Shown: positions 24,088-32,250, counted from the first letter of the stretch. The stretch: 32,250 nt of DNA from CAZNXJ01 sp964577115 (GCA_964577115.1 CAZNXJ010000044.1:1-32250); one strand, 5' to 3'. The notes: generated by a model from the letters alone, not told the origin. Numbers and translations: made by a program.

Positions 24088-24399
24088 CCGGGCCTCGCCG
24101 CGCGTCTCGCTCCTCCTCGGACCCGCGCAGTAAAACCACGAGCTGCCTCCGCTTACGCCGTGCATTTCAAACTTGGCGGGCAAATGAGCGCGCCCCAGCG
24201 CATCATCCCACCCCACTTACTGACTCACCGCGCAGCGGAGCCACTCCCGGCTCCCTACATCTGCCGTGAGCCTCCCTGAACCCAGCCCCCCTGACTTTCG
24301 AACTCTCCCCCTCCAAAACCGCTCTTGCCGGCGTAGGGGGTCCGGTTTACAGTTCCCGCCGCCACGTAAACTGGTGAGCGATCTCGGAAGGAGCCGGTT
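24088..24399. other. 312-bp intergenic region
   Basis: Between the first dus gene and the lipoprotein gene. It is rich in C on the plus strand, with several CCCC and CTCC runs. I see no open frame with a ribosome-binding site, hairpin-plus-T-run or RNA gene. Its right end carries a strong Shine-Dalgarno sequence, GGAAGGAG (24386-24393), for the next gene. Confidence 0.5.
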
Positions 24400-25095
24400 A
24401 TGAACGCTCGAGCGACGTTGCTGCTGCTAGCCTGCGGGCTCGTCGGCTGCCGCGCGCCCGTTCCGCCGGTTTCGGACATTTCGCCGTACGGCGTAACGCG
24501 CATCGAGCCGCCTCACACGGGTTCGTATGGCACGGCCGATTCGTATTACCAGCCACCCGCGACAGGGACCAAGCCGCCAGTTAGTGCTCGAGGAGACGCG
24601 ACTCCCACCCCGACGACCAACCATGTCGCCGGCGCGGAGTCGTCCGGCAACGAGTCCGATCTTGCCTGGCGGTCGCCCACTGCTCGCAGTGCCGAGCACG
24701 ACACGGGTGCTCCGGTTCAGCGCATTGGGGCCACGATCGGCGGCGCCTCGGCCGGAGATCGAGCGGCACGCACGGTCAGTCACGACGAACCGGTCGCGGC
24801 GGACGACGGCGCCTACACGCCGGGCTCGACGCTCTCGCTCATCCCCGCCACTCCCGCGGCGTCGCAGCGCGACGCCATCGAGCTGGGAGGCATGCCCGTG
24901 AACGACGCGACGAACTTGCGCGAGCCGGCGACGTTCACACCGCAGGGCAATGTGCGGGATATCTCCGAGTTGCCGGAGCCACCCGAGTCGGTGCGCACGC
25001 GGATCCGAACGGCGGGTGCACCGCAATTTCCAGCCCCATCGGCAGGCACGAAGAGCTTCACTCCAGCGGCGGACAGCGGTTGGCGGCTCCGCTAA
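24400..25095 (+). CDS. Predicted lipoprotein of unknown function
   Basis: 231 residues. A short signal (residues 6-14 hydrophobic) ends in the lipobox LVGC (14-17), so Cys17 is probably acylated and the protein membrane-anchored on the outer side of the cytoplasmic membrane. The rest is rich in Ala, Pro, Thr, Gly and Ser, with no recognisable fold, and is probably largely disordered. RDISELPEPPESVRTRIR (195-212) is the most structured-looking segment. The ATG is supported by GGAAGGAG six bases upstream, one of the best ribosome-binding sites in the window. I do not recognise a family. Confidence 0.75.
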   Translation: MNARATLLLLACGLVGCRAPVPPVSDISPYGVTRIEPPHTGSYGTADSYYQPPATGTKPPVSARGDATPTPTTNHVAGAESSGNESDLAWRSPTARSAEHDTGAPVQRIGATIGGASAGDRAARTVSHDEPVAADDGAYTPGSTLSLIPATPAASQRDAIELGGMPVNDATNLREPATFTPQGNVRDISELPEPPESVRTRIRTAGAPQFPAPSAGTKSFTPAADSGWRLR

Positions 25096-25223
25096 GCGCC
25101 GCGTCGGCCGCGTTGCGCCAGCCTCCTCACCAGTACAACCGTTGCAATTCCTCTCGCCCCAACTACTGTGAAAGTATCAGGTCGTCTGCAGAAGACCGGT
25201 TCTTTCGCGAGGTAGCTGAGGTT

Positions 25224-25682
25224 ATGCGTCAGGTTTTGCTGGTTGGTGCCGTCATTGCGGCGTTTCTTGGGGCGACGCCCGACACCGTTCGCGCGGGTGA
25301 TGGATTTGGTTATGGATATGGGCCGGGTCTTTGGGCGTGGTCCTATGCGTCCGCCTATGGCCGCATGCCGTATCGCGTGGGAAATCTCCCGACGCCCCCG
25401 TATTTTGCTCTGCATCCGCCCGTCTATTACTCCGGAATTGTCCATCGGCCGTACGGCGACAGCCCGTTCGCCTACGGGCCTCATCGCCCGCCGACGAAGA
25501 TCATCATCCAGCAGGTTTCCCAGGCGGCGCCAGCGCAGGTGATCGACAATCCGTACTTCGGAGTCGAGGAACCCACGCCGGACGAACTGCCAGCTCCCAT
25601 GGCGCGCATGATCATCAACCCGTTTTACGACGGGCCGAGCGAATCGCTCGTCCACGCGACAGCCGACTCGGCGGCGAACTAG
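25224..25682 (+). CDS. Small secreted Tyr/Pro/Gly-rich protein
   Basis: 152 residues from the ATG at 25224. A signal peptide spans about 1-24 (hydrophobic 4-16, ending VRA). The mature part begins GDGFGYGYGPGLWAW and is rich in Tyr, Pro and Gly. PTPPYFALHPPVYYSGIV (about 56-73) and RPYGDSPFAYG follow, then IDNPYF and MIINPFYDG near the end. I recall planctomycete small exported proteins with the same PPYFALHPPVYYS / RPYGxSPFAY core, of unknown function. No catalytic residues or membrane anchor are seen. GAGG precedes the ATG by 2 and by 11 bases. It converges on queG with 17 bp between. Confidence 0.75.
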   Translation: MRQVLLVGAVIAAFLGATPDTVRAGDGFGYGYGPGLWAWSYASAYGRMPYRVGNLPTPPYFALHPPVYYSGIVHRPYGDSPFAYGPHRPPTKIIIQQVSQAAPAQVIDNPYFGVEEPTPDELPAPMARMIINPFYDGPSESLVHATADSAAN

Positions 25683-25699
25683 CGCTCGTCAACCGCAGC

Positions 25700-26734
25700 C
25701 TACTCGCGAGCCCGGATCCGTTCGGCGGCCCACGCACACGCTTCGCGCACGAGCTCGTCTTCGCCCGAGTCGCAGGCGGCGCGTTCGAGCGTATCCAGCG
25801 CCGGCTCATAGCGCTGGTTACCGAGAACGATTGCCGCGTTGCGCAGCAGTCCGCGGCGACGGGCGCGCCAGAGCGGTGTGCGGCGAAACCGGTGCCGGAA
25901 AGCGTCGTCATCCAGCGTAAAGAGCTCGAGTAGATCGACTGGATTCTGTCCGTCGAGCGGCTTGTAGGATGGCTCGTCCGTCACCGGCGCCTTGCGGTTC
26001 CACGGGCAGACCTCCTGACAAACGTCGCAGCCAAACAGCCAGTCGCCCACGCCCTCGCGCAGTTCGCGCGGCATCGGGCCCCGCAGCTCAATCGTCAGGT
26101 AACTAATGCACCGCCTGGCATCGAGCACATACGGCTGAACGAAGGCGCCGGTTGGGCATGCCTCGAGGCATGCCGTACATGTACCGCAGTGTTCGGTCGC
26201 CATGGGCGCGTCATACGGAAGGTCAACGTCGACGAGCAGCGCCGCCAGGAAGAACCAGCTGCCGGCCCGGGTCAGCAGCAGAGTGTTCTTTCCAATCCAG
26301 CCGATGCCGGCCAGCTGTGCGAATTCACGTTCGAGCAGTGGCGCGGTATCGACGACACCCCGCAATCGAGCCTCCGGAAGCAGAACGCGCACCCTGCTTA
26401 TCAAGTCCCGCAGCCGGTCGTGGATCACATCGTGATAGTCCCGCTCGCCCCACGCATAGGTCGAAACCCGCCCCTGTCCAGGATTGGCGGGACGGGGTGG
26501 AGCCGTGCGGTAGTTCATACCGAGCATGACGATGCTCTTCACACCCTCCAGCACGCATCGAGGATCGGCATAGCAATCTGCGCGATCTTCGAGATACCGC
26601 ATTTCACCGGCATAACCGGCAGCCAGCCACTGGCGAAAGCGATCCAGCGAGGGCGGAGTTGCAGCTGGGCAGCAGCCAACGTGATCAAAGCCCAGCTCGC
26701 GCGCCGCTTGTTTGATTTGTTCCGTGACCGTCAT
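25700..26734 (-). CDS. queG: Epoxyqueuosine reductase QueG
   Basis: 344 residues from the ATG at 26734, which overlaps the upstream dus stop (ATGA); upstream in-frame starts lie inside dus. QueG reduces epoxyqueuosine to queuosine in the tRNA anticodon, using cobalamin and two [4Fe-4S] clusters. Seen here: the N-terminal cobalamin-binding half with VDTAPLLERE (128-137), containing the expected catalytic Asp129, and GWIGKN (145-150). The ferredoxin part has Cys183, Cys186, Cys189, Cys193 and Cys209, Cys236, Cys239, Cys243 (CDVCQEVCPWNRK). A HEAT-like tail follows (about 290-344), used by the family to bind tRNA. It is the second gene of a dus-queG pair. The other queuosine genes are not in the window. 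Confidence 0.95.
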   Translation of the reverse strand: MTVTEQIKQAARELGFDHVGCCPAATPPSLDRFRQWLAAGYAGEMRYLEDRADCYADPRCVLEGVKSIVMLGMNYRTAPPRPANPGQGRVSTYAWGERDYHDVIHDRLRDLISRVRVLLPEARLRGVVDTAPLLEREFAQLAGIGWIGKNTLLLTRAGSWFFLAALLVDVDLPYDAPMATEHCGTCTACLEACPTGAFVQPYVLDARRCISYLTIELRGPMPRELREGVGDWLFGCDVCQEVCPWNRKAPVTDEPSYKPLDGQNPVDLLELFTLDDDAFRHRFRRTPLWRARRRGLLRNAAIVLGNQRYEPALDTLERAACDSGEDELVREACAWAAERIRARE

Positions 26735-27804
26735 CCCGGCACGCATTCGCCCTGCACGCGGTGAACTGCAGGATCGGGATACGTTCCCGCTCGATCTTCC
26801 CCATACCAGCGGTCGCGCGCCTCGAGCCATTGACTGCGCGTACGGACGCGAACCAGTTCCTTGCGGACCTCAGCGTACTCGGGATGCAGCGCAGCGTACT
26901 TCGCGAAGAACTTCCGCATCAGCGCCGGCGCCCGGTTCTCGCCGTACATTTCTTCCACCAGCCGGTAATGCTCGTCCATCACGTCGCGCTGTTCGAACAG
27001 CGTCGGGGGAGGGGGGAGAGGCTGGCCGGCGGCGAGCGCCCGCGCTTGCGCGAAGACCCACGGGTTACCGATCGCTCCACGCGCCACCGTCACACCATCG
27101 ATGCCCGTTTCCTCGATCATGCGGAAGCAGGCCGGGGCGCTAAACAGGTCGCCACTGCCGAGCACGGCGATGCGGCTGCCGACATGGCGTTTGACGTCGG
27201 CCAGAAACTCCCAGCGGCTCGGACCAATATAGCGCTGCTCGACCGTCCGCCCATGTACGGTCACACCGGCGATGCCCGCCGCGATTGCTCCGTCGAGAAT
27301 CTCAAAAAACTTCTCGCGGCTTTCGGCCGAATCATCGAGCCCCCGGCGCATTTTCACCGTCACGGGAATCTCGGGGGGCACCGCGTCCCGCGTGCGCCGT
27401 ACGATCTCGATCGCCACTTCGGGCTGACTGAGATGGTAACCGCCGCGGCAGCGTCCCAGTACCTTCTTCACCGGACAGCCGAAGTTGATGTCGATCACAT
27501 CGAACCCGGCATCGACGAGCACCCGTGCGCCGGCGGCAAACTGCTCGGGTTCGGCGCCCATTAACTGACCACCCACCGGGCGCTCGTCGTCCGCGATGAA
27601 CAGAAAGTGGCGCGTGCGGCTGCGCGGTTTGAGCGACGTGAGAAACTTATCGAGCATCACCTCGCATAGCGAGTACCCCGCGCCGAAGCGCCGCGCGAGC
27701 CGGCGCATGGGGGCGTCGCTGTAGCCGGACAGCGCCGCCTGCACGATCGGAAAATCAATCACCCGCGATCCCAGCCGCAGCGGCGCCAAAGTTGGAACAA
27801 TCAT
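26731..27804 (-). CDS. tRNA-dihydrouridine synthase (Dus), second copy
   Basis: 357 residues. FMN TIM-barrel enzyme reducing tRNA uridines. FPIVQAALSGYSDAPMR (18-34), catalytic Cys110 in NFGCPVKKV, Lys151 in VKMRRG, His184/Arg186 in TVHGRT, GSGDL (216-220) and ARGAIGNPWVF are all present. It differs clearly from the first Dus (for example ALSG in place of APMAG), so it is not a recent duplicate and probably modifies another position. A C-terminal helical domain follows from about 270. Its stop overlaps the queG start by four bases, so both tRNA-modification enzymes are translationally coupled. It is divergent from the DUF2726 gene across 186 bp. Confidence 0.92.
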   Translation of the reverse strand: MIVPTLAPLRLGSRVIDFPIVQAALSGYSDAPMRRLARRFGAGYSLCEVMLDKFLTSLKPRSRTRHFLFIADDERPVGGQLMGAEPEQFAAGARVLVDAGFDVIDINFGCPVKKVLGRCRGGYHLSQPEVAIEIVRRTRDAVPPEIPVTVKMRRGLDDSAESREKFFEILDGAIAAGIAGVTVHGRTVEQRYIGPSRWEFLADVKRHVGSRIAVLGSGDLFSAPACFRMIEETGIDGVTVARGAIGNPWVFAQARALAAGQPLPPPPTLFEQRDVMDEHYRLVEEMYGENRAPALMRKFFAKYAALHPEYAEVRKELVRVRTRSQWLEARDRWYGEDRAGTYPDPAVHRVQGECVPG

Positions 27805-27990
27805 CGGTAGCGGAGAAAGTTCGAAGGCCGAGCGGCTGGCCGGTCGATGGGTTGGACAAACGGACGCGAGTCGCCCGCGTCGGGCGAGAACGTAGCACGG
27901 TTTCTATTGTAGCCGTGTTTCCACCGCGGCAAGCCCGCGCCGCAGTGAAGACGGAATGGCAAGCGGCACTCGCAGCCTACGAGGCCGAAG

Positions 27991-28503
27991 ATGCTGGACC
28001 TGCTGCTCAATGCGTGGCCGCTGCTCTTGGTCGCCGTCCTCTTATTCGCGATGTTCGGCCTGGGGCGCGTTCTGCTGCCCGACGAGCAGCCGCCGTACGA
28101 AAAACGTCCCTCCCTCGTGACGGACGCGGAACATCGCTTCTTCCGAGCGTTGATCGACGCCGGGCAGCAGCGGTGGATGATTTGCCCCATGGTGCGATTG
28201 GCCGATGTCATTCGCGTTCGCCCGCAGGCCGTTCAGGCGCAAACGTGGCAGGGACGCATTCTCGCCAAGCATCTCGACTTTGTGCTCTGCGACCCCGCGA
28301 CGCTCGAAGCGCGGTTGGCTATCGAGTTAGACGATGCGACGCACGAGCGTCCCGAACGCCAAGCGCGTGACGAGTTCCTCAGCGCGGCGCTCGCCGCGTC
28401 CAAGCTTCCTCTGCTGCGCGTCCCGGTCGCCGAACGCTACGACACCGAACAGCTCCGCGCGGCCATCGAACAGCGGCTCGGCCTCACCAGCAAGCGGGCC
28501 TGA
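27991..28503 (+). CDS. Membrane-anchored DUF2726 protein
   Basis: 170 residues. A single N-terminal transmembrane helix (about 5-25) is followed by a soluble domain. The pattern KHLDFVLCD (93-101) and AIELDDATHERPERQARD (110-127), ending in LPLLRVPV (139-146), is that of DUF2726, a family thought to have a PD-(D/E)xK nuclease-like fold. Asp96 and Glu112 would be the acidic site residues; the lysine of the motif is not obvious. GAGG six bases upstream supports the ATG. It converges on zwf. Function is unknown, and neither DNA nor RNA as substrate is shown. Confidence 0.82.
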   Translation: MLDLLLNAWPLLLVAVLLFAMFGLGRVLLPDEQPPYEKRPSLVTDAEHRFFRALIDAGQQRWMICPMVRLADVIRVRPQAVQAQTWQGRILAKHLDFVLCDPATLEARLAIELDDATHERPERQARDEFLSAALAASKLPLLRVPVAERYDTEQLRAAIEQRLGLTSKRA

Positions 28504-28509
28504 CGGTCC

Positions 28510-28521
28510 GCTGCGCGCAGC
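28510..28521. repeat. 12-bp perfect palindrome between convergent genes
   Basis: GCTGCGCGCAGC lies in the 48-bp gap between the DUF2726 and zwf stops. It could fold as a short hairpin in transcripts from either side, but it has no T-run, so a terminator role is only possible. Confidence 0.3.
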
Positions 28522-28551
28522 CTCGCTTCGCCGACCATCGTGCTGCGCTCG

Positions 28552-30000
28552 CTATTGCAGTACGGGGCAGACGTTGAACCACTGGCGGCCTTGCGCGTGC
28601 ATCCAGCGTTCCGAACATTCCGGCCCCCATCCACCAGGCTCGTAGATTTCGAGCGGCGGGGCGGCCGGGCTTTCCCACGCGGCGGCGATCGGATCGATGA
28701 TGCGCCAAGCGAATTCGACTTCGTCGCTGCGAGCGAACAGGCTGGCATCGCCGGCTAGCGCATCAACGAGTAGCCGCTGATACGCATCCGGCATCTTGCT
28801 CGCATCTCCCTGGGCGAAGCGGAAGTCCAGCGTCGAATTGCGGAGGCGCATGCCGGCGTCAGGCGCTTTGGTTTGAAAGTAGAGCTGAATACCTTCGGCG
28901 GGTTGGATCTGAATCAGTAGCTGGTTGGCGGTGATCGTGTCCGTCGTCCGCGAGAACATCATGTGCGGCGGCTCGCGGAATTGGATAACAATCTGCGTCG
29001 TGCGGCACGACATGGATTTGCCGCTGCGCAGATAGAAAGGCACGTCGTTCCACCGCCAGTTGTCGATGTGCAGTTTCATGGCGGCGAAAGTCGCCGTCGT
29101 GCTTCCCGGCGCGACGCCTTTGGCGTCAAGGTACCCGGCGTACTGGCCGCGGACCGTGTGATGCGCGAAGTCGGCGCCGGCCATCTTGCGAATAGCGCGC
29201 AGCACTTTGACCTTCTCGTCCCGCACCAGATCGGCTTCAAAGCGAACGGGCGCTTCCATGGCCGTGATCATCAGCAGCTGTAGCAGATGATTCTGGAACA
29301 TGTCGCGCAGCACACCTGACGAATCGTAGAAGGCTCCGCGATTTTCCACCGAGACTTCCTCGGCCACGGTGATTTGCACGTGATCGATGTAATTGCGATT
29401 CCAGATCGGCTCGAAAATCGTGTTGGCGAAGCGCAGGACCAGCAGATTTTGAACGGTTTCCTTGCCAAGATAGTGGTCGATGCGGAAAACCTGGTCCTCG
29501 CGGAATACGCGGTGGACGGCAGCGTTCAGCTCGCGCGCCGAGTTCAGGTCGTGGCCAAAGGGTTTTTCGATAATGATGCGTTGTTCACCCCGCTCGGCAT
29601 CGACCATGCCCGATTCGCCAAGCTGCCGGATAGCCACCTCGTACAGCGTCGGTAGTGTGGCCAGATAAAACAGGCGCGTCGCCGGCTGATTCTGTTCGAT
29701 TTCTTCGACCGCAGCGCGCAGCCGCTGAAAATCCTCGGGGATCTTAATGTCACCCGCGCGGTAGAAAATGTTCTCGGCAAACGGATTCCAGCTCTCCGCA
29801 CTGAACTCTGCATCGTGCTGTTCAACCGACTCGCGCAGCGCCGCGCGCCACGCCTCGTCCGGGTATTCGCTCCGCGAGAACCCGACGATCCGCGTGTCCT
29901 TGGGCAAGCGGTTCTTGCGGTGCAAGGCGTAGAGTGCCGGGATTAATTTACGCGCGGTGAGATCGCCCGACGCTCCGAGAATAATGATCGTGTGTGCCAT
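28552..30000 (-). CDS. zwf: Glucose-6-phosphate 1-dehydrogenase
   Basis: 482 residues, normal length. It oxidises glucose 6-phosphate to 6-phosphogluconolactone, making NADPH, the first step of the oxidative pentose phosphate pathway. The coenzyme motif GASGDLT is at 9-15, EKPFG at 145-149, and the substrate and catalytic motif RIDHYLGKE at 173-181 with the catalytic His176. All are intact. It follows gnd by 159 bp in the same direction. Neither opcA nor pgl is present. No ribosome-binding site is evident before the ATG. Whether it prefers NADP or NAD cannot be told safely. Confidence 0.96.
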   Translation of the reverse strand: MAHTIIILGASGDLTARKLIPALYALHRKNRLPKDTRIVGFSRSEYPDEAWRAALRESVEQHDAEFSAESWNPFAENIFYRAGDIKIPEDFQRLRAAVEEIEQNQPATRLFYLATLPTLYEVAIRQLGESGMVDAERGEQRIIIEKPFGHDLNSARELNAAVHRVFREDQVFRIDHYLGKETVQNLLVLRFANTIFEPIWNRNYIDHVQITVAEEVSVENRGAFYDSSGVLRDMFQNHLLQLLMITAMEAPVRFEADLVRDEKVKVLRAIRKMAGADFAHHTVRGQYAGYLDAKGVAPGSTTATFAAMKLHIDNWRWNDVPFYLRSGKSMSCRTTQIVIQFREPPHMMFSRTTDTITANQLLIQIQPAEGIQLYFQTKAPDAGMRLRNSTLDFRFAQGDASKMPDAYQRLLVDALAGDASLFARSDEVEFAWRIIDPIAAAWESPAAPPLEIYEPGGWGPECSERWMHAQGRQWFNVCPVLQ

Positions 30001-30159
30001 GGCGGGTCTGCGGAATGGCGCCGAAAAACGTCAGGAAATTCAGAAACGCATTGCCGTGAAACCGCCGTCGCCAACCGCGCAGCGTCATGCAAACGGCCGG
30101 GCTGGCGTGCATCAGCTGCCAAGCGGCTTGGATCGGCTCCTGCGGACGTCGGCCCGCCG

Positions 30160-31605
30160 TTACGGTTTTGGCGGCCGGCGCAGCTTGAGCCAATCCGTGT
30201 GAAAGACGCCCGGCTTGTCGATCCGCTCGTACGTATGAGCTCCGAAGTAATCGCGCTGCGCTTGGAGCAGATTAGCGGGAAGCGTCGGCCGGCGGATGCT
30301 GTCGTAGTAGGCCAGCGCCGAACTAAACGCCGGAACCGGAATCCCTTGGTCGGTCGCGACGCGAACCACGCGGCGCCACGACTCTTGGCCTTGGTGGATG
30401 GCCTGCGTGAAGTACGGATGCAGCAGCAGGTTCTCTAGGTTCGGGTCGGCGTCGAAAGCTTCCTTGATGCGGTCGAGGAACTGGGCCCGGATGATGCATC
30501 CGCCTCGCCAAATCAGAGCGCAGTCGCCGTAATTCAACGGCCAGTCGTGTTCGGCGGCCGCCGCCTGGAGTTGTACGAAGCCTTGCGCGTAGCTACAGAT
30601 CTTCGAGGCATAGAGGGCTTGCCGCACGGCCTCGATGAACGCCTCGCGGTCGGTGATCGGCGCTTGTTTGGGCGGCCCTTCGAGCCGCTTGCTGGCTCGA
30701 ACGCGAGCGTCTTTCAGGGCGGAGAGGCTGCGTGCATAGACGGCGGTCGTGACGAGCGTGCTGGGGACGCCGAGATCCATCGCGAGCTGGCTCATCCACT
30801 TGCCCGTGCCCTTGGCACCGGCCTTGTCGAGAATTTTATCAACGAGATACCCATCGCCCTCGGGATCCTTGACGCTGAAGATGTCCCGCGTGATCTCGAT
30901 CAGGTAACTCTCCAGTTCGCCGCGGTTCCACTGATCGAAGACGTCGTAGAGTTCGTCATTAGTGAGCCCGAGCGACTCTTTGAGCATGAGATAGGCTTCG
31001 CAGATGAGCTGCATATCGCCGTACTCGATGCCGTTGTGGACCATTTTCACGTAGTGTCCCGCGCCGCGCGGTCCGATCCATTCGCAGCACGGAATGTCGT
31101 TGTTGGGGCCGACCTTGGCGGCGATCGCCTGGAAGATAGGCTGGATGATAGGCCAGGCGTCGGGGCTGCCACCCGGCATGAGGCTCGGGCCTTTCAGCGC
31201 CCCTTCTTCACCCCCGCTGACCCCGGTGCCGACGAACAGCAGGCCGTGCGATTCGACTTCTTTCGTGCGGCGTTCGCTGTCGGCGAAGTGCGTATTGCCG
31301 CCGTCGATGATCACGTCGCCCGGCTCGAGCAGCGGGATGAGCTTTTGGATGAGGTCGTCGACGGCCGGGCCGGCCTTGACGAGCATCATGACTTTGCGAG
31401 GCCGAGCGAGGCTGCGTACGAGTTCTTCGAGCGAATGGCAGCCAACAAAGTTCTTGCCCGCGGCGCGCCCGGCGATAAACTCGTCAACGCGCTCGAGCGT
31501 CCGGTTCCAGACCGCTACGCGATAGCCCCGGCTCTCGACGTTCAGCGCCAGGTTCTCGCCCATGACGGCGAGTCCGATCAGGCCAAAGTCGCACAATTCA
31601 CTCAT
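30160..31605 (-). CDS. gnd: 6-phosphogluconate dehydrogenase, decarboxylating
   Basis: 481 residues, the long tetramer-independent form also called GndA. It converts 6-phosphogluconate to ribulose 5-phosphate and CO2, making NADPH. The coenzyme motif GLAVMG is at 11-16 with VWNRT (32-36), where Asn-Arg-Thr fits NADP binding. VSGGEEGA (129-136), Lys187 in KMVHNG (187-192) and Glu194 complete the active site. Upstream lies a good promoter at 31708-31736, giving an untranslated leader of about 100 bases. gnd and zwf form a two-gene unit in reverse pathway order. Confidence 0.96.
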   Translation of the reverse strand: MSELCDFGLIGLAVMGENLALNVESRGYRVAVWNRTLERVDEFIAGRAAGKNFVGCHSLEELVRSLARPRKVMMLVKAGPAVDDLIQKLIPLLEPGDVIIDGGNTHFADSERRTKEVESHGLLFVGTGVSGGEEGALKGPSLMPGGSPDAWPIIQPIFQAIAAKVGPNNDIPCCEWIGPRGAGHYVKMVHNGIEYGDMQLICEAYLMLKESLGLTNDELYDVFDQWNRGELESYLIEITRDIFSVKDPEGDGYLVDKILDKAGAKGTGKWMSQLAMDLGVPSTLVTTAVYARSLSALKDARVRASKRLEGPPKQAPITDREAFIEAVRQALYASKICSYAQGFVQLQAAAAEHDWPLNYGDCALIWRGGCIIRAQFLDRIKEAFDADPNLENLLLHPYFTQAIHQGQESWRRVVRVATDQGIPVPAFSSALAYYDSIRRPTLPANLLQAQRDYFGAHTYERIDKPGVFHTDWLKLRRPPKP

Positions 31606-31707
31606 GATGTTCTCAGCAGCTTCCGGGCGCCGCCGCAGGAAGGGCGAACGGCAGCGCCGTGTCGTTTCACAGGGGCTTTTCCCATTAGGTCGGCCAACAA
31701 GCGCCGC

Positions 31708-31736
31708 ATTCTAATGGTCCACCCGCTCAGCGACAA
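31708..31736 (-). promoter_or_regulatory. Sigma70-type promoter upstream of gnd
   Basis: On the minus strand TTGTCG (31736-31731) is followed after 17 bases by TAGAAT (31713-31708): four and five matches to the consensus. It lies about 100 bp upstream of the gnd ATG and may drive gnd-zwf. Confidence 0.55.
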
Positions 31737-31757
31737 TGAGGCTGCTGACGAGCCGCG

Positions 31758-32090
31758 TCACGCCGCGCGCCGCACGCCCGGGCGCGCCGCGCCGGCGGCA
31801 AGCTGCGCGATCAGCAGCTGGATGGTGGCGTCGAGCACGCGGGGTTCGATCGCTTCGCGGCGGGGTCGCAGCGGGTAGGGGAGGGCGGCCAGCGCGGCGG
31901 CCGTCAAGCGCGCCACATCCGCCGTCGCGTACGCGCGGAGATAGCCATAGCGTTCGGCGCTAGCCGCCGGCGCGGTGCGCCCTTCGAGCTGCGACCAGAC
32001 GGCAGCGGCCGCTTCGCGGGCGAGCTGCGCAACATCGATCGAGCGGGGCGTACGTCCAATCGTCCGAGAGAACCAGGAGAACAGCGCCAT
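31758..32090 (-). CDS. Small hypothetical protein
   Basis: 110 residues from the ATG at 32090, which has AAAGG nine bases upstream; an ATG three codons earlier (32099) is too close to that site. The N-terminus MALFSWFSRTIGR is amphipathic. The rest is Ala/Arg-rich and predicted helical, with a VARLTAAALAALP segment and an IEPRVLDATIQLLIAQLAA helix. It has no signal peptide, cysteine pairs or recognisable domain. I do not know a family. It lies about 150 bp upstream of gnd in the same direction, with the gnd promoter between them, so it is probably independent. Moderately sure it is real, on the ribosome-binding site and helix pattern. Confidence 0.55.
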   Translation of the reverse strand: MALFSWFSRTIGRTPRSIDVAQLAREAAAAVWSQLEGRTAPAASAERYGYLRAYATADVARLTAAALAALPYPLRPRREAIEPRVLDATIQLLIAQLAAGAARPGVRRAA

Positions 32091-32250
32091 CGCGAGCATC
32101 CTTTCGCATCCGCGGTCAGCTTGAGAGACATCCTCTGCTTAGACCATCGAACGCGGTGCCTCGCGAACTTCACCCCCCACCCCGCGCTGCCCCTCTGGTC
32201 CGTTTAGGCAAGCGCTGCCGAATGGTTCTGTTTCGCGGATTCGGGGAAGG
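32091..32250. other. Non-coding right edge
   Basis: The last 160 bases hold no open frame I can support. They are the upstream region of the small hypothetical gene and probably its promoter, though no clear -35/-10 pair is visible. Confidence 0.4.

Noticed and set aside
25092..25655. Minus-strand open frame of 187 codons
   Set aside because: Antisense to the small secreted protein, whose signal peptide and Tyr/Pro core are convincing.
30547..31878. Plus-strand open frame of 443 codons
   Set aside because: Antisense to gnd, which has every family motif; no ribosome-binding site and no recognisable domain.
1..32250. CRISPR array, IS element, phage or defence island
   Set aside because: No regularly spaced repeats, transposase, integrase or recognised defence gene was seen. 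The only nuclease-like gene (DUF2726) stands alone.

Overview
The window is about 32 kb of GC-rich bacterial chromosome that reads as a planctomycete, probably of the Pirellula/Blastopirellula type. The evidence is content, not a database hit. It has a Tat-exported Gfo/Idh/MocA oxidoreductase beside a DoxX membrane protein, a cytoplasmic Ser/Thr kinase, an FHA-GAF-sigma54 regulator, a secreted protein resembling the planctomycete DUF1598 family, Tyr/Pro-rich small secreted proteins, and genes of the methanofuran/H4MPT C1 pathway, which among bacteria are known mainly from methylotrophs and planctomycetes. No tRNA, rRNA, CRISPR array, IS element, integrase or phage gene was seen. The window looks like core chromosome.

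Layout. 1-165: a palindromic direct repeat. 234-5267 (minus strand): a tight four-gene operon, transcribed kinase > D-2-hydroxyacid dehydrogenase > DoxX > Tat oxidoreductase. 5268-6000: a long non-coding stretch with competing hairpins. 6001-7780 (plus): a degenerate Gfo/Idh protein and a GT2 glycosyltransferase. 7796-9850 (minus): the sigma54 regulator. 10225-11601 (plus): the secreted DUF1598-like protein, ending in a strong intrinsic terminator. 11675-14389 (plus): three genes for late steps of a methanofuran-type cofactor (ATP-grasp ligase, MfnF-like ASKHA protein, MfnE-like kinase). 14400-20466 (minus): a suf cluster transcribed sufR > nuoB > sufC > sufB > sufD > Rieske ferredoxin > SufT/MIP18-like factor. 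20701-22899 (plus): an enlarged alanine/glycine:cation symporter. 23080-24087 (plus): a dihydrouridine synthase. 24400-25682 (plus): a lipoprotein and a small secreted protein. 25700-27804 (minus): a second dihydrouridine synthase overlapping queG. 27991-28503 (plus): a membrane-anchored DUF2726 protein. 28552-31605 (minus): gnd > zwf of the oxidative pentose phosphate pathway. 31758-32090 (minus): a small hypothetical protein.

How the genes work together. The suf cluster makes and transfers Fe-S clusters under a SufR-type repressor, and it contains a solitary nuoB (an Fe-S subunit of complex I) with no other nuo genes nearby. The three C1-cofactor genes are a compact unit. The dus-queG pair modifies tRNA, and gnd-zwf makes NADPH. 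The DoxX/Tat-oxidoreductase pair suggests periplasmic oxidation coupled to the membrane. The most interesting points are the orphan nuoB in the suf cluster, the methanofuran-like mini-cluster behind a terminator, the kinase/dehydrogenase/DoxX/oxidoreductase operon, and the insertions in the symporter and in DoxX. I did not find a clearly new defence or mobile system.
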